From Adineta vaga (lineage: Eukaryota; Rotifera): a stretch of 64,000 nt of DNA. Made by a program: the position numbers and the translations under genes. Every line of letters begins with the position of its first letter. Positions within the stretch are counted from its first letter, which is position 1. The stretch is from assembly GCA_021613535.1 (NCBI GenBank), contig CP075497.1:3348001-3412000 (forward strand), given 5' to 3'. Shown here in pieces: positions 36,601 to 49,136 of this stretch. The notes beneath the pieces were generated by a model, which searched no databases, was not told the origin of the DNA, and saw only the letters and a list, made by a program, of their open reading frames with translations.

Positions 36601-39600
36601 TGTTGATTTCTCTAGATGACTGCAGATAAACATCAATAGTTGAGAAAACTGACGAGCTTAATCGACAACATACGAAGACGAATGTCTTTCTTCATCTTCG
36701 TTGTTATATGTCTTTCTTTCTAAGATGTTTTTCAGCATGATACGACATATTATCTTCTTTTCTGTATCGTTCTGTCAGAGATTTTCTCTTTTAAAGATCC
36801 CATCGATCATTGTAAATTAGTCCGAAGTCGAGTCATCAAAGAGGCAACTATCGGTTACTAGTAGTACTATTAGTTGTCATAGTAAATATGATTTCTGCTT
36901 CATGTTTTTCTCTTATTTGATTTCAAACTAAAGTAATATGACGATACTAAAACAAACTAGCCATGGTAAATTATGTATATATATATACGTATATTCATCC
37001 GACTGATGAGAATCAGGCGATGAGAGATTGTACTGATGAAAGAAATGCCACTGGTCAAAAAGTATTAGATGAAATAGTATTGATAGAAACGGTCAACAAA
37101 ACGAAAAAGAAAGAAATCTTGTTGACATGAATGATTTGAAATGTTACAGAAAATAAGATGAAAATAAAGAGAAAGAAGAAGACAAGAGAGAAATGACAGA
37201 AGAAGGAAAAAAACAAACAAATAACAACGGCAGTTATTCGTGCGAAGATGTTAGTAGGCATTGATTATCAAGCTGATTGTTGTCTATATATCTTTGTCTG
37301 GTCGACGACGATGCCAACGACAACGTCTGATCAATCAGAAGCGATGAGAAAAATAAACAACCCATATGGCTCTAGACGAGCCCTTGTTGTCGACACATTA
37401 TGAAATTACTCAACGAAAGATTGATCGACCACCGGCTACGACCAAATCCATAAAGAATGATTTTCCGTTCAATCAAGCATGTATCTTCTTTTCATATCGA
37501 TTTTGTTTTTCTTTTGTTTATTCGAACATCAACGTAGTTGTATTGGGCCTTGGGTAAACGCTTTCCAACGAAGTTAAACGACCAGCATAAAATTTTTGTT
37601 ACATCATCAATAAAGATGACAACGACAACGTTGACGACAATCGATAGCGAAGAAGAAAAAAAAAGCAACATCATCGACTTGCGGGAATAAACGATGACGA
37701 TTGATGATAATCTTTCACACATTTACGCATCTCCTCCTTTCTATATACTCCTTACACTCGCGTTCAAACTAAAGCGATGGGGAAAGAAGAAAAGAAACGG
37801 AAAGACCCTTGACCAGAAGTAAACGTCCGTATCGGACATATCAAATGTCCTATCTTCGAAATCTCCCTCTTTCTATACATGTATTATGAAGTAGTTGTTG
37901 ATAAACACATTCGGCTTCTTTTCTCATCAATAAGAAGAAGAAGAAAGTTATGTACGAAGAAAAAAAAAGAATTCAAATAAAGTCAAACTTACATTTAATT
38001 AAATTGACTACATCAATATGAGTACAATGTGTAACGCGCGTGCCGTTGACCTGAAAAAATAAAAATCAAACATAATTATTCAAGGTTTTTCATTTTCTTT
38101 TTTTTCAATAACTTGATTATACCACTTGACGAATCTTTTTTTTTCCTTACATTCTTTTTCGAAATTCTCAGTACACAATTCAAATTAAATATCTCTTCTT
38201 TCAACTTAAGATAGAATACTAATTATCAATAAATGATAACAATGTCTTTGATCGATAAACCATATAAAAAAAGATAATTCAATGTTCAATAGCTAAATCA
38301 TATTCAATTGATATGTGTATGTACATGTTTTTTCTATGTACGAAGAATAACTTTAGAGTAGTACTTTGATATATGACCTCGAAAAATACTATTGTGTACA
38401 TAGGAGATAATCATTTTCTTCAATATTCAAGTATCGTCTATGATAAGAAATATTCACTGAACAGAACACAAAAGAAAATGTCAGCGATATTTAATAATCA
38501 TCATAATTTTAGTTTCTAGAGAGTCTTTGTCTTTTATATAATAAGATACTTGTCTTCGTTTATCATTGAATATATCACTTGAAAGTCACAAAAACTGATT
38601 CGAATGCAATTGTCCAAGTATCTTTGATTCTATCTGTACACTTCAATGTCAAGACATATTGACCCAATTTCATCTTCATTTCTAAAATTGAGTGCTATTC
38701 GAGAGAGGAAAAAAAAACCTGAAGAAATAATCAATCAATTCGAATGATGTAATCAAGAAATAGATAACAGGTGTCCAATTTATTCCACATGTAACAGGTG
38801 TACAAATAATATCGATTTTATGTTCAATCATCAAAGTGATTTTCTAGATTTTCAAGGCTATTGAAAAAGAAAAAGAAAACTTAATAACAACAACAATATT
38901 CCATTGAATGGGATTGTTATGTATTTCGTACATAAAATGATTAACATATTTTTTGTTAAGGTACACTTCATATATATATATATATATTTTACAATCCAAT
39001 AAAAAAAAAAAGAAACGAAATACTCATGCTAGATGACAATGAACTAGGCCTTCTCGCTTTTTCTTATTCTTCTTTTTTTGTTTTAATCACAAAATCTCAT
39101 AAAGAGATAAGAATGGCAGCATACTCTTTCTAATAGTAGTATTAATAATAATGATGAGAAGGAGAATGATGAAGGCAATTTAATTTACTTTTGATATTCA
39201 CAATGAACGAATGAATGAATGATGCAATGATAGATATAATAAATCATTGGAAGCGAACCATAAAATGTCGGTATTGGCACTAGTAGGTGCGATAATAGTT
39301 TATTGAAAGTAAAGAACAGAAGAAAAAAACGAAGGTATATATGTGTAAAGGTGCTAAGAAAGGAGAATAGTAAGTCGAAAAAGAAGAAAAAAAGAAAGAA
39401 TCTTACGAGAGAATATAAAGCGAAACATCAGCCACTTAACTCTACCTCATATATTTATGAAAAACTAAGCAACGAACATAAAAAACGAGAAGACGCCAGG
39501 TACAAGTTCATTTCTTTTCGTTTGATTAGATAGATATCATTCGTCTATTTCTAGAGGGAAGAAATAAAATATAAGATCTATGTGTATTGAATAGCTACTT

Positions 39601-40739
39601 AACACATCGTAAACAATTCAACTCATTCTTTTTCGAAGTAAGCATTAACATTACAAATATTTGTTGTCGAACATGATTATATTCCTATCTTAACTATCGA
39701 TCATTCACAATGAAAATGATGACAAGTGAACCTCTTCGACCAAGTTCAAAATTAACTCATGCACCTCAACCACCAATGCAATATGCAACATTAAATGCCT
39801 TACAATCAACTATTCCACTTAATCCTCCATTAACTAAATCAATTCTTAAACATTCACCACTGATTAAAGATTTACGTCAAATCAATGTATTAAATGAATT
39901 ATATCCTTTTTATGAGAGTCAAGCTCATGTTCAAGAAACAGTAGAAATTATTCCTCAACCTGTTTCTTATGAACGATTTTTTCATTCCTATATTGATGAT
40001 CATACTGATTTACGTTCACGTGAATATATTAAATTAGATCAAGGTGTTTATATTCGTTCCAATCATGAAGGTCAATTTTATAGTGATGAAAATATGACAA
40101 CATTATTTCATAATATTGAATATAATCATCGATTTAAATTAGATTTCTATTCTTCAACACTTTATATATTTCCGAAACAACGAAATGAAAAATTTATTTC
40201 CGAAATACGTTATATACCTGAACATATAACTATACGATATAAAACAACATTAGATTTATTATCATCGAATGAACATTTTTATGAAAATATTCAAGATGTT
40301 TATCAAATTTCTAAAGACATTTTTTATCGAATTTAACATTCTTTTTCAATAAATAAATCAATCTTTTTTGAAGATTAGGGATCATAGAATCAATCGATTT
40401 TTCTATCTTACCTTAATTATCTGATCATTTATATTGATTCCAGCTCGATGAGCAGCACCACCTTCACGTACACTTAATACATAAACAGGATTATCACCAG
40501 ATACTGTTAAACCATATCCAAAACGATCTCGTTGAATGATAACATTTTTTTGTTCGAGACCTAAATAATATACAACCATCTAGTTGTCGATTTAATCAAT
40601 AAGAAATCATTCATACCCGTTGGTAGATCAGGATCAGTAATATACGATGATATGCTAAATATTGAAAACAAAATCATTGATCATTTATTCGAAAAAAAAG
40701 AGATTTTTTCTTATTTCTTCTTTACCGTTCTTGTTCCAT
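26138..40739 (-). CDS. PDZ-RGSL-C1-DH-PH Rho guanine nucleotide exchange factor (RhoGEF2 / ARHGEF11-12 type)
   Basis: Activates Rho GTPases downstream of G12/13-type G proteins, at the cell cortex. About 36 exons. The start is 40739 (MEQER); exons 1-4 are 40739-40726, 40654-40617, 40560-40412 and 38050-37993. They encode the PDZ domain: NVIIQRDRFGYGLTVSGDNP, EGGAAHRAGI, VNGTRVTHCTHIDVVNLIKSG. Exon 5 (33217-32985) continues SYAQLTLLGQPK. The RGS-like domain is about 31920-30940 (DIQHFINTSNWAPLTVFLSY, then KRTLG). A C1 finger is at about 30840-30640 (H-X11-C-X2-C, CGYC, H-X2-C). The DH domain is about 29235-28340 (INELIHTERTHLKGL; ANPLCRRLTLKDYLPS), PH about 28270-27740, and the tail is Ser-rich and acidic (ADSDDEDEIEHFD). 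The domain order equals Drosophila RhoGEF2. Microexons occur (18 nt at 32159-32176; 27 nt near 29770). Two large introns hold an alternative first exon and a nested gene. Confidence 0.9.
33218..34483. other. Large RhoGEF intron, proximal part
   Basis: Intronic between exon 5 and the alternative first exon. It contains TTTC repeats near 33335-33358, (TCTA)n near 34236-34261 and an (ATG)n array at about 34435-34467. No coding content was seen. Confidence 0.55.
34484..35624 (-). CDS. Alternative first coding exon of the RhoGEF (PDZ-less isoform)
   Basis: Open frame from ATG at 35624, in a good context (AAAATGGCC), to a donor CAATGCAG|GTAAAAG. It spans 1141 bases, 380 codons plus one base, so it ends in phase 1. 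The PDZ-encoding exons 1-4 (259 bases) also end in phase 1. Both can therefore splice to exon 5 at 33217, giving VNA-AGSYAQLTLLG. The encoded part is basic, Ser/Thr-rich and disordered (PRPKSETYEDHHRVNA at the end; RNRSLTSLHSHS, RSRRSFRVAPRN). It would replace the PDZ domain, which in this family binds membrane receptors. Its own promoter would lie at 35625-37990. Alternative: a separate gene whose other exons I have not found. The poly-Ile run past the donor is intron (ATG repeat). Confidence 0.62.
35625..37992. other. Large RhoGEF intron, distal part; probable internal promoter
   Basis: Between the alternative first exon and PDZ exon 4. It is rich in GA/CT tracts (35860-35945, 36160-36280, 36340-36410), like the promoter-side DNA of other genes in the window, which fits a second promoter just upstream of 35624. 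No exon supported. Confidence 0.45.
38051..40411. other. RhoGEF intron 3 (holds a nested gene)
   Basis: A 2.4-kb intron splitting the PDZ coding sequence. 38051-39709 is AT-rich with (TA)n near 38973-38988 and no supported gene; 39710-40336 is an opposite-strand gene annotated separately. Confidence 0.6.
39710..40336 (+). CDS. Nested single-exon gene inside RhoGEF intron, unknown function
   Basis: An uninterrupted 208-residue frame on the strand opposite to the host gene, filling the end of its third intron and stopping 75 bases before host exon 3 begins. Codon use is like the confirmed genes nearby, unlike random intronic frames. The N-terminal third is Pro/Leu-rich (PLNPPLTKSILKHSPLIKD). 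The rest looks like a folded alpha/beta domain: LYPFYESQAHVQETVEIIP, YIKLDQGVYIRSNHEG, LDFYSSTLYIFPKQ, ISEIRYIPEHITIRYKT. I recognise no family, signal peptide or membrane span. Absence of introns fits a retrocopy or a young gene (inference). Confidence 0.62.
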   Translation: MKMMTSEPLRPSSKLTHAPQPPMQYATLNALQSTIPLNPPLTKSILKHSPLIKDLRQINVLNELYPFYESQAHVQETVEIIPQPVSYERFFHSYIDDHTDLRSREYIKLDQGVYIRSNHEGQFYSDENMTTLFHNIEYNHRFKLDFYSSTLYIFPKQRNEKFISEIRYIPEHITIRYKTTLDLLSSNEHFYENIQDVYQISKDIFYRI

Positions 40740-42162
40740 CTGGATATCAATCACCAGAAAAATAATGTTGATTCATCTAAAATTCGAGTTTCATAATAAA
40801 CAGGCGATATCTCAGTGAATTGATTGTTATTTCAAGAAGCAGATAGAATAAATAAACATAGAAAAACAAAAGAAAAAAGCTTTTGATACGCAAGAATATG
40901 CTTGGTATATCAAATGATAATGAAGAACTGCCAAGGCATCGTCTCAGTCATTCATTCTTTCTTCCTCTTCTTCACCTAACTAACCATTTCCATTGGTTAT
41001 TGACAACCATTTCATACTTTAATTACATCGGTCAATCCTTTGTAAATATTCTCATCATTTTATGAATATTGATGACATTTAAAAATAATAGATTTATATT
41101 GAAATGAAAGAAAAAAAGCATATTTTTTTCATTTTGTCGCTCTATAGTCATAAATAATCGGTCATGGCGCCCTCTACATAAAAAATCTTTCGTTTTTCTT
41201 TTCGATCTTTAGTTTTTTATAGACTCAAATAAAACCCTAATCGGTAAATATCTGATTGAAATAAGTCGAAAGATTTGTCGTCGTTAAACAAGTGATCGAT
41301 TAAATCTCATGAAGGTTTGTCTTAGTCGACTGCACACGTTATGGCCGATAGAAAATGAATAGAAGTTTGTACGTTGATACGTGCGTAATGTTTGATGAAC
41401 AGGTAAAAAAACGAAAGAAAACATCGAAAAATAGGTGGATGAAGTAGTTAATTAAAAAGCTCGCATTGTTTGCACGAGTAATTGATAGTTTAATGGAAGT
41501 CAAGTATTTCAACAGATGTGTTCGTTCTTTCTCTTAAAACGCAATAATAGGTAAAAAACCACAGTTTTTTCTCTCTTATAAAAAATAAGATAAAAAACTG
41601 TCATTGTGTATTGTTCTTATCTCTTCTTTTGTTTTCTTATTTGCTCGAGAGTTTTGTTTTAATCACGAATTCTATCGTACGCGCTTACACATATTTCTCG
41701 GTTCAACTTAGAGATGATTTCCATATTACCGAATCTATTTAAATTGAAATCCTATCGATTCGTTTCTTTTTTTTTCATACGAATAACGATGCCACATCGC
41801 CACAAAAGAAAACATAGACATACTTGATTCCGCTAACGAATTTTTCGAGAGAGAGTAAGAGAGAAAAAGAAACAACATACGCACGAAAAAAAACGACGAA
41901 GAAAAAACTTGAATTTCAGTTTTTTTTTGCTTCATGTCTTTCTTAAATGTGTTACAAAAAAACAGATTGTCCATTCGACAAATTTTTACTGTAAACTACA
42001 TAAATAAACACAAGTTCGTCTTTAATACACAAGCAAAAGACTTCTGTCTTATGCACCAGATGTTGAATAGTTTTCTCTTTTTATTTTACAGATGATTCAA
42101 AACAATTAAAAATGAAACCAATATAATTCATATTTTTTTCGAATTTTAATCATCATTCAATA
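40740..42162. other. Divergent region RhoGEF / cyclin A
   Basis: Upstream of RhoGEF, an acceptor (TTTTAG) at about 40774-40779 suggests a 5' UTR intron; the UTR exon opens with a 9-codon upstream frame (MNQHYFSGD). The rest carries the 5' flanks of both genes: AT-rich, with no other gene supported. Confidence 0.5.
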
Positions 42163-45006
42163 ATGACCACTACTACATATCATCAGGTAATATCAATGAA
42201 AAATCAATTGTTAAATTATCGAATTATTGATTTCACATTAGACTCGTGTACCAAAGGTTCATCTTCCTGGAGATACAACTTATCAAGCACCATTTTCACG
42301 TACAAATTCACGTTACAAAAGTACTTTACAAGTTGTCACATCAGCTCGTGATCAGCAATCGTCAAATACTTATCGACGTCGACGTCCTGATTCAGAATCA
42401 ATGAATTCTAGTTCCTCATCGTATAATGTTACTTCAAATCATCGATCACAAAATTCACAACAACTTTCATCTCTTTCATATCAACCAACATATCCGATTT
42501 CTTTATCATCACGTTCAACAACATCAACATCATCATTATCAAATCGTCGATCAACAGTAACTGATGCAATACCATCATCAACATATTCATCCTGTATAAC
42601 TTATAATAATAATCGTTCAGTCAATTCAAATCCATCAGAAGATTTACAACGTATAAATTCATCTCAAGGTAAACGTTATTCAATTGATTCAACTAATGCT
42701 TCAATAAAATCTACAAATAATTCAACAAAAATTTCCAATCAATTAGTTATTATTCCTAAATCGAAATCTAGCCAATCGCTTGATAAAAATCATCATCATT
42801 TATCTTGTCCAGTTTCTTATCAAAATCAAATCAATCTTGGTACAATAACTATTCTCTCCGATTCAAGTTCGGATAATACAATTCTTCATCATCTTCCTGA
42901 TCATAATGAAACAACAGATAAATCTCAACAATCTTTACATGATGAACGTTTACATCATTCACCACGAAAACTAACCAATACTCATTTAGTTGCATCTCGA
43001 TTGCATTCGACATCATCCATTATTGATGAAACAAAGAAAAGTCAAATACCTTCACTTCGTTATACAATAGAACCGATTGAAATAACTGATGATTTAAATG
43101 ATGAAAATCAAATTGATTCGAAACAAAAAACGATTCGTGAAGAAAAAAAACGTAAAGCAAATGAAAATGAACAAGTTTTAATCAATGTTGATGAATATGC
43201 ATCTGAAATTTTAATGTATCTCAAAGAACGTGAAGTAAGATTTGTTTTTTCCAAATTTGTTCAATCAATAATTTCGATCATTTCTAGCATGCATCACGAC
43301 CGAAATCAAATTATATGCGTAAACAAACGGAATTAACATGGGATATGCGAGCAATCTTAATTGATTGGTTATCTGAAGTAGCAGATGAATATAAACTTTA
43401 TTCTGAAACACTTCATTTAGCTGTCAATTTTATTGATCGATTTCTTTCAAGAATGTCAGTGACAAAGTCCAAATTTCAATTAATTGGTACAACAGCACTT
43501 TATTTAGCAGCGTAAGAAAATTGCTCTTTTGTTCTTTATGACGAACAAATAAAAGAGAAACTTTGTTTATTTTTGTTTTAGCAAATGTGAAGAAGTTTAT
43601 CCACCAAATGCAGCTGAATTTGCTTATGTGACCGATAATGCATATACGAAAAAACAAGTTTTAAAAATCGAAGATCTCTTATTACAAACACTTCATTTTG
43701 AAGTATCAACTGTAACAACACACACATTCTTATTACATTATCTGAAATTAGCAGAAGTGGATGAAGTAACCGAAGATTTAGCAAGGGTAAGAAGAGAAAA
43801 AGAAAGAAAAATTATGACGTAGTTTTATTTCCGATAGAAGTTCAACCTTTTTACCTTTTCACCGAAAAATGAATCTCTCGATACTCAGATTTACAATGAA
43901 TCAACTAGAACATTGTTAGATATATTAAGTTTCTTTTGAAATGAAGATATTCCAATAATATAATTGCAAAACTCATTGATATCATTTAGCATTGATATGT
44001 AATAGAATATTTTCTTCGAAATTGATTCTATATCGAATACAAAAACATTTGAGAATGTTCAACATAGGATACAAAGATTAGTAGAAGCATCTTATACTAT
44101 CCGGAATTTTTCTCTAATGAACTTTCATATTTGATGAATTCATTTCTTTCCATACTCATGCTAATGATGAATGTATCCGTTAATCTGTACTAAGACAAAG
44201 TCAATGACGTACGCATGTACTCGTAATATAAAATAATATTCTTGTATGAAAGTTTGAGAAAAATGTAATTGTAGACTGTCATGTTTTGTTAGAAAGAGGT
44301 GTCTTTAGAAAGATATTATTTGACTTAACCTATTCTCTTTTTTGAAACAATTTACGATGTTAAACTTGATACTAATTTATAAAAAGTGACAGATTGACAA
44401 GAAATGACGTTAACATCGATCATATAATTATGTTAACAATACGATAATTATCGGCATTTCCGTTTCAATAGAAAAGAGTTTCTAATGAATTTTTTTTATT
44501 CCATTTTCTCTTTAAAAAAAGACAAATACTTGAAAGTTTTATTCGGAAGTTATGCTAAAAAAAGGTTGCATTTTATTTGAATTATGTAGGTGTCATTCTC
44601 TATTTGATTAATATTAATTTTAGTATATTGCTGAATTAACTCTTCTTGATCCGGAATGTCTTCAATATTTATCCAGTTTACAAGCAGCTGCTATACTTTG
44701 TCTTGCTCTTCACATGTGTCAAAAACCTCCTTGGGTAAAATTGTTTGAGTTTTGTTTTTGTGAATCAAATACATGGATCTTTCATTTTAGTCAGGTAAAT
44801 TAAAACGAACAACTGGTTATACGATTCAATCATTTTATTCCATTATGGAAAAGATTTTCTGGCTTGTTGCCAAAGCACATGTACATGATAAATGGGCAAT
44901 AACAAGAAAATATCGTCATGTCAAACATCACTGTGTTGCATCAATTGAATTACCATCCACTTTACCCTATCTTGATATGGATAATGACTGTAATTCAATA
45001 AAATAA
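42163..45006 (+). CDS. Cyclin A
   Basis: Regulatory partner of CDK1/CDK2 in S phase and mitosis. Six exons (42163-42186, 42242-43234, 43288-43511, 43582-43786, 44624-44734, 44791-45006) give 590 residues. The first 340 residues are Ser/Thr/Asn-rich and disordered. The cyclin box has [55 protein letters not shown] and [29 protein letters not shown] with the conserved Arg and the YxP-type EEVYPP are typical of A-type cyclins; the second fold follows ([20 protein letters not shown]). Intron 4 is 837 nt, far longer than the others. In the long N-terminus I find no RxxLxxxxN destruction box or KEN box. A-type rather than B-type is assigned from the box motifs. Confidence 0.88.
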
Positions 45007-45807
45007 ATTCATCAACAATGTTGCCTCGAAACACTCGTTTGTTTGATTTCCGTCCATATTTTTCTTATTTGTGATTTTTTTTCCTCCTCTTCTAATGTGT
45101 GTCAATTATTTTGACATGGATTATTTTCTTTTCTTTTGCTTCAATGACTTTGTGTTTATTCTTAGAATAACACATTTCATTTAATTAATGAAAAAAACAA
45201 ACACTTTTTTTTGTATTGTGCTATGAAGAACTGAAATTCGTCTCTCATATATATATTTGTATCAATAGGCAATTTTCTCTTTCCATCTTTATCCTACAAA
45301 TATATTTAAAGGTCAACATATTTGTTTATTTTATGTCGTTATTGTAGATTAGATTGATAAATAATCTTTTTTTTCTCTCTTCAAGTGCACTTTCGTTTTC
45401 TTTTGTCGCCGTCCAAAAAGAGTTCGATTTTCTTTGCATTTTTACCTGTGAACAGTTGTATTTGGATTCTTTTTCTTTTTTCGTCTTAAACTAAAGAAGA
45501 AATAAGGACACATATATGCGTGCGTGTCGATCTATCTGCATGTTCTTCTTAATCGATTTCTAATGATCATGAGGTAAACGATTAGTTTGTCTTGCTTTCA
45601 TGATAGAATATAAGAAAAATGATTTAGTATTATCATTCCATGATCTAAGAAATTAAAATAAGTTCCGTTCCTCGATTAGATCCTATTTTTTCTTTTCAGT
45701 CAAAACGCTGCATGTAATCATACATAAAAAAAACAGATATAGAAGAGATAATCACCGGATATTTTTGAAGAAATTCAGTTTGTTTTTTACATCGACATGG
45801 TTTAATT
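45007..45807. other. Convergent spacer cyclin A / GPCR
   Basis: T-rich 3' flanks of two genes ending toward each other. No gene supported. Confidence 0.55.
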
Positions 45808-47426
45808 TTAGGTATTATTTTGTTGACTCATAATGATCTGTTGTTGACGTAGTGTTCGACGTAAACTAGCTTGTTCTCGTAGTTTGAAAGATTTAGAATA
45901 ATCACGCATAGAACTATTTGGTGATGCTGACGTTACACCAACAGATTCATATTCATTCATATTTCCATATTGTTTTTCACTATAACAAGAATTCAATCCA
46001 CGTGATGCCGAATTGGTATTGTCTGAACGTGATGATGTTAAAGAAAAGAGACGCTTTAATTCACGACGAAAATTTCCTCCAAATAATACGTAGATTACGA
46101 TATTAATAGAATAACTTAAGTATGACATATAGTGAAAAAGAACATCGTATGAAGCAAAGTTGATCTCATTTAATGGGTTTTCATCCGATTGTGAACTACT
46201 TCTTGATTGTTTATATAGGAACATAAAACGAAGATAATAGGAAGGAAAATTTAATGAAAGACATGTTAATGATATTGCTAAAAGCATTTTCGTTAGACGT
46301 AGTTCTGTTAAGACATGTCGATGTGCTGATTCATTACGTCGTGATGTTGGATTTTGTTTTGCTCGTATGCTTGATGTCGTTATGATTGTTTGTGCTGATT
46401 TTTGAGTGTCATTCGATGAATTATTAATATTCGTCGGTGAAGATTCCGAATTCGTAAATGTTCGATATAGACATGATGCAGATTGTGTTGTATTTGTACG
46501 AAACGGACGTATTATACGTTGTGAACGATATAAAAGAGGACTGATTTGTGGAAGAGTCGGCGATGACGGTGATGGCGAGAGAGGATTTTTAGGTGATGCT
46601 GTTGGTTTTGATGTCCAATTGGATGTACGACGACATTGATATCTTGATCCATTTTCAAAGACATGTTGACGAAAGGTTTTGGAACAAAATAATTTATTAA
46701 TAATCAATATATTTAATATTGAAACGAGAATAAATGGTAAAAACATAGTCATGATTGTATCAATCAGATTAACATTCGTTAAATAACGTTCATAACCATC
46801 TTTTTCTCGACATTGTCCTCGATCATCAACTTCAGAAACGAAAAATGCTGGATGAATATAACAGAGAAATGCTGGAATAATAATAATGAAAATCACTGTA
46901 CGAGATACATTGGGTGTGCATTGAGACATATGTTTTAATGGGAAATTAACAGCAAAAAAACGTTCTGCTGTGAAACCAAGCACCATCCAAATGTGTACAA
47001 ATGAAGCAACAAAGGAAATATATGTTTGTAGATAACAAATAAAATGTAGTTTCCGATATAGATTAGCTGTAAAAGCCGTATGAATCATAGCCGGTAAGAG
47101 ATCAAGAAGAAAGAAAACATCAATCAATGCCAATGTAAATAAATAGGCCGATGAACGGATACGTCTATAGAATCATTGATGTATTTATTAAATAAGAACT
47201 AGTTTGCTTTTCTTTTTTTTTACCTGAGTGATTTAGTTAGAAAAACAATTGCACATATAATATTTCCAAAAACACCAAGTATAACCAAAGATGCAACATA
47301 AATAACATGAGCATATCGTATGAATAGATTTTTACCATTGGATGCTGCTGCTGATAATATTGTTTGATTTATTAATAAAGGTAAAGTTGATGATGTTAGA
47401 TTATATTGATTCATATTTTCTTTCAT
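45808..47426 (-). CDS. Rhodopsin-family (class A) GPCR, probably peptide receptor
   Basis: Two exons (47426-47224, 47164-45808) give 519 residues. The extracellular N-terminus has N-glycosylation sites (NLTSS, NQTIL). TM1 includes ILGVFGNIICAIVF (the conserved GN). TM2 is YLFTLALIDVFFLLDLLP (LxxxD). TM3 starts after FICYLQTY and ends AERFFAVNFPLK, so ERF replaces the usual DRY. TM5 is MTMFLPFILVSILNILIINKL. Intracellular loop 3 is very long and Ser/Pro-rich (about 115 residues). TM6 is LAISLTCLSLNFPSYYLRF, and TM7 SYSINIVIYVLFGGNFRREL stands for NPxxY followed by helix 8. The loop-2 cysteine (RGQCREKD) can pair with the TM3 cysteine. The pattern is closest to the invertebrate FMRFamide/myosuppressin-type peptide receptors (inference). 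The ligand is unknown. Confidence 0.87.
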
Positions 47427-49136
47427 TCAATTTTTAATGAGTAATAATTATTTAATATTGAATGAATGAATGAATAAATTTTGAATGACCTTTCATTGAT
47501 GTCATTACTTACTTGTTTATTCGAGTACAATGATTCAATCAAATGATAGTATGAATGTCAAAAATTTTCTAAATAGCAAACAAAATGGAATTAACTTTAT
47601 CAACAAAAGAAGAATCATGACATTCTTCATCGAAATATTCTATAAAATACATCACTACTACTAATATCTCTCTTTCTTTCTTCTTTTTATTTCTGCATTT
47701 TTTTTCCATAAGAGACTTAGATTTTCTTTTCTCGTCGTAGTTGTCATTCTCGTCTTTCTCTTCTTTGATTTCTCGAGTTCTCTCGTTGTCACTGTAGATA
47801 TTTATATCATTCGAAGACATTATCAATAGTAGACGGAATAGAGAGAAAAGAAAAGATGAATGAAAGGTAATTGTCAAAAGCGAAAACAAAGTAAAAAAAT
47901 CTCAACAAACAATTTATCTTCAATTGGCTGGTCTTAGTTTTTACAAATCTGCAGTCTCTTTCGAACGGATCAATAGAAAAAAAAACATGAATGGAATCAA
48001 ATACGAATTCTCTACAGGTAAACCTAGAAAGATGACGAAGATCGATTTCACGATAAAAAATTCCTATTCGCATTCAATAATGCATGATTGACCTTCAAGA
48101 AAGTAACTAATCAATATTCATTCATCCATCTTCTCTTGTCAAAGTAATAATCTTTAGCCATCGTCGACTACAAAATCCCGCTAGAAAATTTCAAATTCAA
48201 GACATCTTAAAAAACAAAAACATCTTGATGAGTATTTGTTGCTTTTCTTCATAGACGTGTATTTGTTTTTATTCCACAGATTAGTATGCACACGACATTC
48301 TCATTTCTTTTTATTTTTTCTATAATATTATGAAAAGAAAAAAACAAAAGAACTAATTAGACTTTAGCTGACGGTAAGATATCATCTGTAATGATGAAGA
48401 AAAGAAAAATATCAGCTTATAGAAGAAAATACGAGGAACGATTGGAAGATCACGAAAAGAAAAATGTATATATATGTGTAAGAGATTCTGTTTATACTAA
48501 AGAACCTTCATCTATCAGGGGAAGTAATGTTCATTTACATTTTTTCTTCATTCTGTTAGTTCGAAGTTATAAGATGAGAATTTGATGGTTTTTTTCGTTA
48601 TTATTATTTAATATTCACGAATGAAATTCTATATTCTTACAGAAATACTCTGTTGGCAGACGAATCAACATACGTATGGAGATTATCACTTCAGATTTTG
48701 TTTATTATTAGTGCGTGATATTAAAATAGACTTCAAGGACATAAATAAAGATTTATCACATGTATCCTATTATGATAAGTCCAATTAAATGAAAAGAAAA
48801 CTAAACAAAGATTTGAAAACATGCTATTACAATCTTGTTTATTAGCGATCAAGTTTTAAGTATCTAATTATTCATCAACATATAGATTTGAAATTTCCGA
48901 TCGATTTCATTTTCTTTTCCTTTTTTTTGGTTTTTCTATGAAAAAAAGTTCATTTGATAAACGAGATGATTATTGAAGGAATATTTTATTTTCTTCTGAA
49001 AAATCTTCTTTTAACGGATATTAATGTATTCATTTCTTTCTTTCCTGACTAATTTATTTTCTAATGGGTTTATCCTGTGGCAATTCGTCATTATAATAAG
49101 AAGATAAGAAAGAAAATGTAATTGATACAGAACAAC
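47427..49136. other. Intergenic region
   Basis: 5' flank of the GPCR gene and 3' flank of the three-finger gene. AT-rich with no supported gene; short frames at 47569-48073 and 48391-48585 are low-complexity. Confidence 0.5.

Noticed and set aside
46406-46639. Plus-strand frame across the GPCR third loop
   Set aside because: Mirror of the Ser/Pro-rich coding strand; no start context or homology.
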